Source: Apostichopus japonicus
Lineage: Eukaryota; Echinodermata; Holothuroidea; Aspidochirotida; Stichopodidae
Direction of reading: 5' to 3'
Length of the DNA stretch: 64,000 nucleotides
Assembly (NCBI RefSeq): GCF_037975245.1
Contig: NC_092582.1
Location: 19,556,577 to 19,620,576, forward strand
Under the pieces are notes generated by a model. That model saw nothing but the letters and a program-made list of their open reading frames with translations. It searched no databases and was not told the DNA's origin. Each line of letters opens with the position of its first letter. Position 1 is the first letter of the stretch. Shown here one piece after another: positions 25,876 to 46,430 of the stretch. Position numbers and translations under genes: made by a program.

Positions 25876-26628
25876 CACTGGCGGATCCAAGGGGGGGACC
25901 AAGGGGGGCCATGGCCCCCCAAAGGTGAGCCAAAAAGTGAACATCCGCTAAATCATATGATTGGAAATTAAAAATATCGAGAGGAATAGCAGTGATAGAC
26001 TAGTCTAAACCTTTTTGTTTTCTGGTTTAAAATTAAATGCAGAGCTCCCAACTGACCCGCAATTCGCGGAATTAGACCCGCATTCTTACACCCAAACCCG
26101 CTGACCCGCACAAGCGTCCGAAAAACCGCATTGTAATTGTCAAGTATACATAAAAAATTTGCATAAATTTTTGACTTAGCAACCATCATTCCTTAGCATT
26201 TAGCATAATAGAGTATAAAACCTCCTTTACAGCATCATTTGAACCTCAAATTAGCCTATATTTCTTTTCATTGGGGCGAGCAGCGAACATTTTCATGCCA
26301 CGGGAAAGAATGAATCATCACCTACTATTCAATTTATTGATGTTACACACAAAAAAATGCATATTTCTCAGAAAATTTTGGGTGACAAAAGCCTTTCTAA
26401 GTGCCACCATTTTACATGTAGGCATCACCAGGATTCCAAAAAAAAATTTTTAGAAGTAAATTAAAATCACCTTTGTACACTTTTGTCGCACCAAATTGCA
26501 TCTGACGGCATTCAGCAATAGAAAATTTTCCAAAGGGGAGGGGGCACCCCCTCCCCTTAGACCCCTCCCCCATATCACTCTAATGCCACTTTGGCCCCTC
26601 CCAAACAAAGGCCCTGGATCCGCCAGTG
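25876..26628. mobile_element. Inverted-repeat MITE (CACTGGCGGATCC family)
   Basis: Left end CACTGGCGGATCCAAGGGG and right end CCTGGATCCGCCAGTG form a terminal inverted repeat of at least 14 bp around a G-rich and C-rich subterminal region. I could not find a convincing target duplication. No transposase coding capacity. Confidence 0.65.
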
Positions 26629-26699
26629 GCAGTGCATATATAGTTGTTGATCGCTGACGTGAAGTAGATGAGTATAATGCTATTGTAGGTATATTTTTG

Positions 26700-27207
26700 G
26701 TTACTACTACCAATATGCATCACCTTGCATTTATCAATATTAAAAAGCATTTGCCATCCCTGAGACCAGGAAAATTCTAATCCAAATCCATTTGAAATTT
26801 CTCAGAATCGCTCTTGGAAGAGACCTCAGACTACAGTTTGGTGTCTTCAGCAAACCTCTTAGCTGTACACAAAATATCTCCGTCAATGTCACTTAGGCAA
26901 CAAACAACAAGGGACCCAAAACAGACCCTCGTGGAACCCCACTAGTAACGCCCTGCCAAGAAGAAGCAAAGCCTTCAATTACCACCCTCTGTTTCCTATA
27001 ACCAAGCCAATTCTCGATCCAAGACAGTAAATTCCCATTGACACCCATACTCTTCAGCCTAAGTAAAAGACGCTGGTGGGGAACTTTATCAAAGGCCTTC
27101 TGAAAATCCAGGAACACAATATCTACAGACTTCTGCCCAATTCAGTGAGCTTGTTACATCTTCCATAAACTCAAAAATATTAGTGAGACAAGACCTTTTT
27201 TGACATT
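26700..27207 (-). pseudogene. Non-LTR reverse transcriptase fragment
   Basis: Minus-strand translation from about 27117 to 26893 reads MFLDFQKAFDKVPHQRLLLR and then SGVPRGSVLGPLLF, two adjacent reverse transcriptase motifs of CR1/Jockey-type elements. The ends are decayed. It abuts the start of the duplicated host-gene block at about 27208. Confidence 0.8.
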
Positions 27208-27598
27208 TACAAAACATTCATTAACAGCTGTCCGATTTATTTCATCTGTAATGTTTTAGAACAACATGGCGCTGCTGCGAAGATCGGCGTTGTCTTTTAC
27301 GCCCCCCAAACTGCATGATACTATAGCGTCGACTTATCAGCCTTCTTAGTGCAGAGAGAAACCATAAATGGTCATGAGAAGCATTTTTTTATTGAACAAA
27401 TTTCACCAGGCGGAATTCTCTACCATGGAGGCATCAGGTAAATACTTTTCCATCTCAATAATTTTCGAATTAATTACATGAATTCACTGCAAAGGTAAAT
27501 CAAAGTGTACTGAAGCTTCATATGGGGGAATACTTAATTGTGTTTGTTTCCTTTCAATTTGATAAGCACAAGATTTACGGCAGTCGTATCGTTCTCAC

Positions 27599-27660
27599 CC
27601 GGTCTATTTCCCATTCACTTAAATATATATATATATTTAAGTGAATGGGAAGTAGACCGG
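27599..27660. repeat. 62-bp near-perfect palindrome
   Basis: Two 31-bp arms with a single mismatch (27607/27652) and no spacer, centred on an AT-alternating core. It begins CCGGTCTA and ends TAGACCGG. It lies in the first intron of the disrupted gene copy and is absent from the matching intron downstream. Confidence 0.95.
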
Positions 27661-27904
27661 TATCCACGCGTGCGGGATCAGCAGTTAATTCCCCCTTTGG
27701 GTCCTTAAATATGAAGAAGGCCAGGGAGAGATTTTCATCATGAAAACCTCTACACTATTACTTATTTATCTATTTTATCTAGGCATTCGGATCGATTGAT
27801 TTCAGTAAACAAAGTCCCTGTTGAGCAGTTCTCCTTTGACGACATCCTCGAAGCGATTCCTTCTCTCTCTGTTATCGCGTTGGTAATGCACAATTGTTTC
27901 CTGA

Positions 27905-27907
<3 letters not shown>

Positions 27908-27982
<75 letters not shown>
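27908..27982. repeat. (TA)n microsatellite
   Basis: TA array just 3' of the second exon of the disrupted gene copy. It is not present at the equivalent site near 33510. Confidence 0.95.
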
Positions 27983-27983
<1 letters not shown>

Positions 27984-30060
27984 CTCAACAACAACAAAGG
28001 AACGAATGATTGTTATATGTTTCCAATCTTCTTTTAATAACTAAAATCCAAACTGTTGATTCCACTGAGAACACGAAATTACATGTCGGCAGGTCCATAG
28101 CCAGAAAGTTGAACAATTTACGGAGATGCAAAATATTCGTGTCGGCTGACTTGTGAATTTGTTTGTACCTTTTGTGTTAACACAAGGAGGAGCCCATTAG
28201 CCTGCTTGGGGCGGGGCACGACCCTCGTTCTCTCGCCTGGTTACGGGCCTACACGTCGACACATACTAATCAGTAATACCTTAATGCCAAACTTCATTGG
28301 TTTACGAGTATGTTACACTCAACACTTCTTTGAATATGATATGTGCAATAGTGCTTTATGCCATTTGTAGCAGAACAATGATCGACAAAAGAAATAATTT
28401 GTCCATATTATCTCAGTGACAAATATATTATCATTGGTGAATTGTCATGGCAACCAATCAAGCTTTCTCTCTCCACCTCTCTGTTTTCTTCAAGGCTGTC
28501 GAAAGAAAGGTAAATGGCAAAGTTATTCCAATTGTGGTGATCCTCGAAATCGGATTCAAATCAGGTAATTCAGGTGAAACAAGATACGGCGTCTAGAAAT
28601 TTTTATGAGCTCAAAACCACGATTTGACACTATGTTAGGTCCAAGTCATCAGAACGCGTCAATGAAATGTGAATGTATAAACTAACAATTATAACTCAGG
28701 AAAAAACTTTCACCCCTGCCCACCACCCCGACACCCCAAAAGTCTGAATAGTTGCCAAAATGTACTTTCGGATGCGATCATATATAATCATACTATTACC
28801 TTTTACTCCCTAAGGGACTATGGCAGGCAAATAGAGAACATAGCCCACCGACAGTATGGAACGCAGAACGTACATTTACTTTTGTGTTCTTTACAGAGTT
28901 GGTGTTGTACAAATTGTTATACAAAAAAAGCGAAAAGCAAAGAGGCTTAGATATATGAGGAGAACGTTTGCTGTTTGAGTTGTTTGATGATATCTAACAC
29001 TATTTCATATTACTCGATTATATACGGTCAAAGATAATCAGGCTGACAAGTCTAACGCAATGCCTAAAGACATAGAACGAAGTTAAAGTGTAGTTTTGTT
29101 CACTACCAAATTGTAATTAAGCATATTCAGTGGTGTATGGTAACTTGGTGTTTCGCCAAACTTCGTCCCTAATTATAAATTAGAAGTGTTTAAGATGTGA
29201 CTGTTTGTTGAGAAATTGATAATTGTAGTTAAAATGTACTCTTACATTAACACATTAAAAAACTGGAAGTTGTGTTACTTAATGCAGGGATGGTTCAAGT
29301 TTCATACGTGCTAATGAATCCAGGTAACTGAGTACATTTATGAAACCTACTGGTTTTAGTAAGGGTCAAAGGCCCACAGAGGTCAAGGTCTGAAATTTGG
29401 TAAACATGGTATATACAATGTTACAGCGTTAATTCATTGCATTTGATGTGTAGGTTCACCTTAGTGAGTACCAAAGCACTACAGTTGTAAAAGGTCAAGA
29501 GTCATTGAGCTGATAAAAGGTCAAAGTCTGTAAACCCTGTAAGCACGATTTCCTCCAACCGTACACATGAGAATGACTTCAGACTAATTTATACATGAAT
29601 GCCTACTATAGCACGTGGCATAATTTCTGTGAACGTCGTGTCAAGGAATCACAATGAGCCGATCGGCTTGCTGGTTATTTCATTAGGTTCATGAATGATA
29701 TTTTCTATTACCTATCTAGATGGTTATCCGTATCTGGAGTTCGGCGGGTTTTATTAGAATTCTGATTATGCAGATATTGAATGTTTCATCCCAATTGAAG
29801 TCCCCGATCTATTAAGCTATAAGTACAATGGGGAACAAGAGAATGTTGAGTTTCGTGTTACTAAAGGGACCAAGCAACTGTGGTTGGAAGTAGATGTTGA
29901 CGATATTAAATTCACTGAGTCGATTGGTGCACAGAGTAAGTTAAAAACACGATTCTCATTGAGTTATTAGGAGAAACTGGTTATGGGTTGAAACCGTTCA
30001 CCAGCGGCCGGAATATCTGAGTCCGGTGTATAACTTTTGTAAGATCTACGCTAGTTGATA

Positions 30061-30522
30061 TCGCCTACGCCAGGCGTTGAATATATGTTAAATGTCGTAA
30101 ATGTTTAGTAATATGTGGACTTCCTAACCAGACGGTTGTGCGCTTCAGGGTTATCCGAAGACTGTACTAGCTTTAAAATAGCTTTATAGTTCGAACTACA
30201 ACAACTTTTGAGATGTTTATCATCATCGTAACACAGTCCAACAATACCTGATGAAAGATTTGAAACAACAATAAGATTAACAATAAGAATCTGGTGATTT
30301 TGGTCAGAACTGCCCTTGAATCAACTGATGTTAATAATTAAGTTTAAATGTATGTAAATAAGGTCGAGGCTCATAGGTGATACCCGACGATACCCGAAAC
30401 TATAATGCTGACCCATCAAACTAATCGTGAAATTGGTATGTCGGATCTTTTTTATTTTAATCATTTAAACTTGAATCATAGCGAACTTTTACAAGGAGAG
30501 CTTCTTAATTGCCAAGGCTTCC

Positions 30523-30614
<92 letters not shown>

Positions 30615-31666
30615 GCAGATCGGCCGATGCACTGCTCAAAGCCTTCAAAACCTACGTACAATTTGAATGTGAACGTTAACAATGTAGTTCAATGATTTTC
30701 TGCTCTATCGTGGACTTTCAATATGATCTGCAGCCATGCATGTGTCGAGTTTAAAATATACCTGGCAGTTATTATGATATTAACTGTGCGACAAATACAC
30801 GAGACGTTTAACAAAATATTTCGTGGACATCGTATAACTCTCATTTCTTTAGCAACGCCAGATTTCCCCTTGAACTAAGTAACCTCCATTTTAATATGCC
30901 TTATAAATTCTCGAAACGTGTCCGGACGGTTAGTCTGTAAATCTATGTTGTGTTAACTTTTATATAATCTAAGGGTCGGAAGGAAATACTTCCACAATCG
31001 AACACAGTGAACTGTGGCACGTTGATCCGATACCAATCAATGGCTTAACATACTATGGTAGCTTTCAATTGCCAGAGTTTAGGAGCGAACACATGGTAGA
31101 GGTCCTCGAAGTCCCCGTCTACCAATACTGACCTACCGTGCCAGGACTCCCCATGGGGTATTTGTTTACCTTTATGTGATCATTGACCCAACCATCTACT
31201 CATTAAGAAGTTTGTATACATCCAGTTTCGTTAAGCTACAGTTATCACCCACCCCCCCCCCCCCCCCCCCATTTGGTATATATTTTCATCACTTTTGATC
31301 CATGACCCGAAATGTAATACATAAGCCAAAATGCTCTTTCACTTCCCCATAATGTAATAACTACAGGAAATTATATTTCTTCTCTGGGTTCCGGTTTCAT
31401 TTAGTACAAGCTGTATTTTTCATTCTTCGCTCTCAGTGCACTATAGACGTCCTACAATTGTTATACGTAAGCTACCTTACCTAGACCTACCTACCTTACC
31501 TAGCAAAGGGTTGCAGTCCGTCGGTCTATTGTGTTCTCGTTTGGGAATACTCGACCATACAAGATCTGGAAACGTATGTATGTATGTATATGTGATCTTC
31601 CCGCAAGCAGGAACTCGCGAAAGAAGCCAAAGAAACGCGAAAGAAACGTACCGGTAGATCTACCAA
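30061..31666. other. Spacer between tandem gene copies; (TA)n and C-run
   Basis: Contains a (TA)n array at about 30521-30612, a C-run at about 31251-31270, and at about 31575-31640 an inverted relative of the (ACAT)n-tailed retroposon seen at 12413-12600. The sequence near 31520-31660 may be that retroposon. No exons recognised. If the downstream gene has its own promoter, it should lie here. Confidence 0.5.
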
Positions 31667-31718
31667 ACATTCATTAACAGCTATCCGATTTATTTAATCT
31701 GTAGTTTTTTAGAACAAC

Positions 31719-40457
<8,739 letters not shown>

Positions 40458-40468
<11 letters not shown>

Positions 40469-40764
40469 CCAAGGGGGGGGGGGAGGCGAAGGGGGCAGCC
40501 GCCCCCCTTGAGCATATTTTATATTTTAATGTTTTTATGATATCTCTAGTAATTTCAAAAGAGAAAATGCAATATGCAACTGACAAGGCCTGGGAAGTGC
40601 CATTTCCAGCGATCTGGGAGGCATTTTAAGTCAAAATTTTCTTGTACGCTTCGCGCCAATCATGGTGGCGCTACGCTTAGATAGTTTGCAATGCCGTTTC
40701 TACGGCTCTGATAATTTGCCAACATTTTCGCCCCTCCCTTGGCAGATTCCTGGCTACGCGCCTG
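40458..40764. mobile_element. hAT-type MITE, 307 bp, inserted in the last exon
   Basis: Perfect inverted ends (CAGGCGCGTAGCCA / TGGCTACGCGCCTG) are flanked by perfect 8-bp duplications AATCGAAT (40450-40457 and 40765-40772). The paralogous block at 55034-55050 shows the uninterrupted sequence (aaaatcgaacgattaggt). The element sits in exon 7 of the PDZ/IL-1-like gene. The reading frame enters its left terminal repeat and stops at TAG 40466-40468, adding Ser-Gly-Ala. The interior holds one inverted copy of the GC-rich hairpin. Confidence 0.95.
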
Positions 40765-41097
40765 AATCGAATGATTAGGTCGACAAAGACATGACACCAT
40801 TATTGCATCAGTTCTACCAACCATCATATTTGGAACATCTCCCGCTGGACAAACACAAGTCACAAAGCTCCTTGCCGGCTATGTATCTGTATGTAGGACT
40901 ATGTATATATGTATGAATCTAGGTTGGATGTATGTATGTGGGCCCTATATAGTGTGTTTGTGTGTGCGCTCGTGTGGGTGTATGTAAGTATGTATGTTAA
41001 GTAAGCAAGCAATCAACTTGTTTCCATACCTTTCTACAAACTTAAACTTATAATTTGATTTGCACAGTTGCTTGATCAGTTTATCTCGTCTTTTAAC

Positions 41098-41330
41098 TTA
41101 GGATTGTAAGATTCGAGGTTTGGCAAGATTTAATAAAGCTGAAGCCTTGCATTTCATTTTTGCCCTACAAAAATCTAAATTGGAGAAAATTGAATCAATT
41201 TTTGGTGTAGAATCATAAATAGCTCTAAATTTCCTGTAACATTTCCCTGTAACAGGCAAGAAGACGCTGTCCTGTTTCCACATAAGGCCAATTATCATAC
41301 AGTACACATCATCGAAAGCTATAAAGGGTT
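41098..41330 (-). pseudogene. Exon-like coding block inside an insertion, unidentified
   Basis: About 230 bp present here but missing from the diverged duplicate at about 55390-55400. On the minus strand it has an acceptor-like 'ccctttatag' followed by about 70 codons ending in TAA (41098-41100), including MIIGLMWKQDSVFLPVTGK and FSNLDFCRAKMKCKASALL. The amino-acid composition is protein-like, but I do not recognise the family. TTA at both edges could be a 3-bp target duplication. It may be a captured exon or a piece of a transposon gene. Confidence 0.4.
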
Positions 41331-41739
41331 AAGACGAAAGAAGAGAGGTTAACATAGAAGTAATTAACATCTTAATCTCTTTTCGCTGTGTTCGAGGCCT
41401 TTGTTTCTGTCATTATTTCTCTACGGAGTTTAATCGTGATATTATATAATGTTACAAGCATGATGACATGATAGTTTCCTCAAATTCAAACTTGTTATAC
41501 ACTAGGCCCGTAGCCAAGCTCCAGATTTATGTGCCTCCAGCTCCCTTGTTGGTGCTACCACCGCTGTGTGGACAACTTTCAAAAGGTTACCGAAACTAAG
41601 AAGTACTCCACTTTTGGACATTCGAATCAAGTCAGCCGTTTAAATTATTATGGGCCTATAATTTCGTGTGTAAATAATTATAAAAAATCCTGATAAAGCC
41701 CGATATGACAATATATGGATAGATCCTTTAACTCTAAAC

Positions 41740-42107
41740 CAAGGGCGTAGGAACCGGGGGCAGGATGGGGGGAGGCGCCAGCCCCCAGTGAAAAATATGG
41801 AGGGGCGGAAGTATCATTACGCCCCCGCTTCGCAAGTCAGAAGACCCCTTTTTCATTTCCAATTGAGAAAAAAATCTCATTTGGAGAACCAAATTTCATC
41901 TAAGGCCAGGTGAAAATACAAAATTATATACAAAATGGAGTGAGTGGGTTGAAGTGTGCTATATTGCACCAAATTGCATCTGAGGCCACCTGGAATTGCA
42001 AAAAATCCAAAGGGGGAGGGGGACACCCCCTCCCCTTAGACCCCTCCCCCAGGCCGGCCATCAGTCTTCAGCCCCCCCCCACTCAAAAATACCTTCCTAC
42101 GCAACTG
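41740..42107. mobile_element. hAT-type MITE, 368 bp, 8-bp target duplication
   Basis: Ends CAAGGGCGTAGGAACC and ACCTTCCTACGCAACTG are flanked by perfect CTCTAAAC duplications (41732-41739 and 42108-42115). Subterminal G-rich and C-rich blocks are like those of 24300-24975. Non-coding. Confidence 0.9.
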
Positions 42108-42115
42108 CTCTAAAC

Positions 42116-43615
42116 GAACTAAATGTGTCGTTTAATAGACTCACCAGCGTTCTCATTAGAAAACCAAAAACCCTTTCAGAAAACTTCCGAAGAGATATTT
42201 AGTCAGTAGACGAAGAAGAATAAACATCTAACTACTTTGCATTATAGCATTAAGCAACTGTTGGGCTATGCTTGATTGTTTTCTTGGTGCAATTTGATAT
42301 TAAAATCCAATTACAATATAGTTTATATAGCACGACTAGTTTTATTTTAGTTTAGATAATACTCAATATACGTTTTGCTTTACAATGTATTTGGACATGT
42401 CATTAAATTTTGTCGGTTTCACATATGTTATGACTACCTGTAAAATATGCATTTGCATACATCATGCGAATGGAGTGACAAGTGGTGAAGTTTGGGGTGA
42501 ATTGTACCTGTGTATCGTATAAGAAATGGTTCAACAAGTTTTCGCTAAGATCGTGGCTTTCCTGCGCTCTGAAGGCAATTGGTGTCTATGGTTTTTCGTA
42601 AGTTCAAACTAAGATCAAGTATCGCGTAATCGTTGATTCATTGATATCTACGATCAAAAGAAAACAAAAGGGGAAATCGTCAGTAAGATATGTTCGATCA
42701 ATAGTACATTGTGATTTTTAGTATAACCCGCTAGACTTAGGCCTCTTTATATCCATACGTTAAAATGTTGGCCAAATTGTTAAAAGCTTCTTTCGGATAA
42801 ATAAAAGATAGAATATGAATAAACTTGAAAGGAAATTTAGTTACTTCTTCTTTAGTGAGTCAAGTTTGGGCAGCGGGGTATCCTCTCCATTGCAAGTCCC
42901 CCCCCCCCCTTCTCCGATAAAACTCTGCGTATGTGTCTGTTCAACAAAATGGCACTTTTAAATACAAGAAATAGAAGAAGAAGTGTCACTTGTAATGTAT
43001 GAATACGGGTACTAATCAGTATTTCCATCAAGCAACGGGTACATGTGCCATCTGTGGCTACCCCCTCCCTCATCCGATTCTCGGGGTCGCCTATTCTTCT
43101 CATTTGGATCTCAGATAAATACACTTAAGGACACGATGGCTAGTGAAGGAGACTCGAGCAAGAAGGAATATCATGTTGTCGTAGATCACCAAATTGGTCC
43201 GGGGCTAACAAGAATCTTGAAGGCATTATCATCATCTTAAATACCTTTTGCCAGAGCCTAGTAAGCCGATTTAAGTCAAATATATTTTGTGTGACACTGT
43301 CAAATGGATAAACCGGGACAGAGAGCAATGACAAACAATATTTTGATTAATCTGTAGTGTATATTTTTTAACAACAAAGACGTGACTAGTGCATACATTG
43401 ACATAGTGTTGTCAAGATTGACATAGTGTTCTCAAGCTGCACAATCATGCAACAACGACAAACAGCAAGATATATTCATGTTAATATTAGGTTTATAGTA
43501 GGATCTGATTTACAATGCAGTTTGTTTATTAGCCTGCGGAAGTTGTTGATAAAATCAATGCTCTGGTGTATTAAAGCGTGAAACACTTCGTATCTAGACA
43601 TTGTCAAAACTCCTG
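42116..43615. other. Noncoding stretch with two short protein-like reading frames
   Basis: Mostly unassigned sequence. At 42526 an ATG opens 24 codons (MVQQVFAKIVAFLRSEG...) that run into a GTAAGT donor. At 43137-43240 ATG to TAA encodes 34 residues starting MASEGDSSKKEYHVVVD. Either could be a small exon of an unrecognised gene; neither has supporting homology I can name. The part from about 42920 to 43440 is homologous to 56850-57210. Confidence 0.35.
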
Positions 43616-43623
43616 TTTAGACC

Positions 43624-45228
43624 CAGGGACGTCGCTAGAGGGGGGTAGGGGGGTGTCTCACCCCCAATCTTAGTGAAAATGACGATAGTTGGAAAATTTG
43701 AGTCGGAATTTCCGACTGTCGGAATTTCCGACTGTCGCCAGCTTCAATTCGGAATTTCCGACTGTCGCACTCTAATTTTTCTGACTGTCGCACTCTAATT
43801 TTCATATGTTCTTGTAATTTGTGAGTGACATAAAATTTTCGATCAAAATTGACCTTTAATCAGTCATATTTACCACGTTTTCCTCGTCACATTGAGAAAT
43901 TGTATCTCGCGATCCTTATACTCCACCATACAAAACTTCGTATGATTTTGAATACTCTAAAAAAAATACAACGTTCGCCAGCTTCAATTCGGATAATTTA
44001 TGTATTAATTTTTGCTATTGGGTGGGTCGACCCTGTTCGCTAGCTTCAAGTTAGTTCAGGATATACCAGGTACTTAGCCATGGGGAGCTGGGGAGCAACT
44101 GCTCCCCCCTTTCAGTGTCGAAAAAATGCTTAAAAACTTGTTTTTTTTGAGCATGGTATTTTGTCAGTGCTCTTTTGATCTTGAATACTCGTCAGCTCCG
44201 TTAACTCGATTAAAATCGTAATAACATTCAGGCCTACTGATTCAACTACTTAGTTTGGCAGATGCAATTAGCTAAATTAGGCCTATAGCCTATTTCAAAC
44301 CTACAGTTGGCCACTGCGTAATAAAATACATATTGTCTACCTAACCTCACTCGATGGAATGCCACGAACCGTATGCACACCGACGTCGACAACGTTCGTT
44401 CTCATCCTTTCTATGATTCTTCCTAAGTTGTTGCACGAACAGCATGTTATGAAGCTAAGCTAGCAATCGTACGTGATACGCACTTCCTATATATAATTAT
44501 TACACTGCTAATACTATAACGATATTTTTTTAGGCCACTGCACATCTGGCTGTATTACAAAATATGAAAGTTTATATTGTCCATCAGTTAAGTTCGTCAA
44601 ATGTATTAAAGTCCAGACATTTGGCAATAAACAAGAATCATCCTTCTGGAAAAATTGTAAAAGAGCACTATGTTTGTCTTTCTGATATATTATGTAAAAG
44701 AACATGTAAAAGAATTCAAACAGGAAACAAAATCTGATGATAATATGATATCATATGATAATGATGACACTGGCAAAAAATTGAACCAGATCGCATCTAA
44801 GGACCTTCAATTGTTCAAAAATATCTCAAAGGGCAGGGGGACACCCCCTCCCCTTAGACCCCTCTCCCATATCAATCGCAAAAAGTGCTCCCTCTCTCAA
44901 ATTCCTCGCTACGTCGTTGGGATATACATTGTCTCTATGGTATACAATTAAAACAATGTTAATTTACGGAAGCTTAAAAGTGCCATCATCATAAGCAAAA
45001 ACTTTGCCCCATAAGGTACAAATGTATCGAAAAAAGTTCGGAACATAAGTGCAGTCGCGAAATATGTGGTGTCTGACTGACACTGACCGTATCGTTGACG
45101 ATTATTGCGGGGGGGGGGGGGGGGTACAAGGCAGCAGTCGGAATTGTCTGGCTCCAAAACCCATCCAGTTGGAATTTCAGCCACTACACCCCCCCCCCCC
45201 CAATCATCAGGCCTTAGCTACGTCCCTG
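43624..45228. mobile_element. hAT-type element, 1.6 kb, 8-bp target duplication
   Basis: Ends CAGGGACGTCGCTAG and CTTAGCTACGTCCCTG are flanked by perfect TTTAGACC duplications (43616-43623 and 45229-45236). Near the left end, GGAATTTCC occurs three times within a tandem motif 'ggaatttccgactgtcg' (about 43700-43770). The right three-quarters is repeated at 10716-11940. No transposase recognised. Confidence 0.9.
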
Positions 45229-46215
45229 TTTAGACCTAAAATACGTCATGTACGAACATTCAAATGACACCACATAGAAAAAATGCAACTGAAATCCTCC
45301 TATGTTTTAGTTCATTAATTGAACTAAAACCTGACTAGACCAGCTGATTGCTACACGATTTTAACACGGAATGGCATGAAAAGTATGTTATTAAGGATCC
45401 ATTACAATTTATCAAGTTAAATCATGTTCCTTGTTTTGATTCCCCAGATAAACAGTAGGCCTAGTAGGTGTTTACAAATTAATAATTACATTAGTTTTGG
45501 ATTCTAACAACAACGAAATATTCACAACTGAGACACATTTCACACCAGTATTAATTCACATGAGAAAATTAAAATGTTCTTCCCTTCATCATTTGAATTT
45601 GAAATTTCATTAGCCAAGGTTGTGAACTTCATTCTTATGGTATTTTAGTACTTGTAGAACATAGTTTGCTGCCATTAAGTTATCGGCTATAACATTATAG
45701 CAACTTAAAGTGTATTTTTACTTTATCGCTCAACCTGGTTTGGTGTTTAAGATAAGTTTTACGACAGGTTTAAAGATTCTCATGTCCCTGAGCTATCGAT
45801 CAGTTTCATACATAGATGGGTGCATGGTCCACCACGGAGGTCTTGTTGTAGACCTTTATGAAAATCTGCCATGTCATCGTTCGCTTCCGCCCCGCTGCGC
45901 CGCCCCGGCCCCAATCAATATTCGCGGAACGATGCAATGGTCATCAAAGTAAAGGTTTTTCTTGGAAAGTAATATGATAAGTTTGGCTTTGGTGAAATAA
46001 TGGAAATATAGAAATATGACGTCGGTTATAGTATACCAGTTTAGTAAACGGCACGGTAAAGAAGAAGCAACAACACTTCGGGACATACAAAAACATATAG
46101 CTTATTGTAGCAGAATAGAATACCGTATTTTATTTTGTCTCTCATACAAATCATTTAGAATCACACTATCTATCGCTTCTTGCCATGTCACATCGCGTAT
46201 ATGCACATCGCACAC

Positions 46216-46216
<1 letters not shown>

Positions 46217-46288
<72 letters not shown>

Positions 46289-46350
46289 TTTATGTATATA
46301 TATATATATGTATGTATATATATATATATGTATATATGTATGTATTTATG

Positions 46351-46399
<49 letters not shown>

Positions 46400-46404
46400 A
46401 TATG
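46217..46404. repeat. (TA)n microsatellite with TATG interruptions
   Basis: TA-rich array matching the one at 13099-13223 but longer and more interrupted. Confidence 0.95.
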
Positions 46405-46430
46405 TATCTCTACCGCACCATCACTGTAAG

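Larger units (their letters stand above)
27208..30060 (+). pseudogene. Upstream tandem copy of exons 1-4 of the PDZ/IL-1-like gene, disrupted
   Basis: Exon equivalents are 27266-27437, 27783-27882, 28495-28564 and 29720-29935. Splice sites and exon lengths match the downstream gene except where noted. Exon 1 has a 2-nt insertion ('gatactatagcg' versus 'tatactagcg'), which shifts the frame and leads to a stop before the PDZ-like core. Exon 4 has a TAG stop at 29755-29757 where the good copy has TGG (Trp). Exon 4 is also 12 nt shorter, in the variable serine/glycine/glutamate-rich part. Introns are clearly homologous to 33.6-35.5 kb. No copies of exons 5-7 lie between here and 31.7 kb, so this is a partial tandem duplication of the 5' half. 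It is very probably not translated as a full protein, though its exons 2-4 could still appear in transcripts. Confidence 0.8.

Noticed and set aside
25876-26628. 8-bp hAT target duplication for the CACTGGCGGATCC element
   Set aside because: The flanking 8-mers do not match at any tested boundary, so the superfamily was left open.
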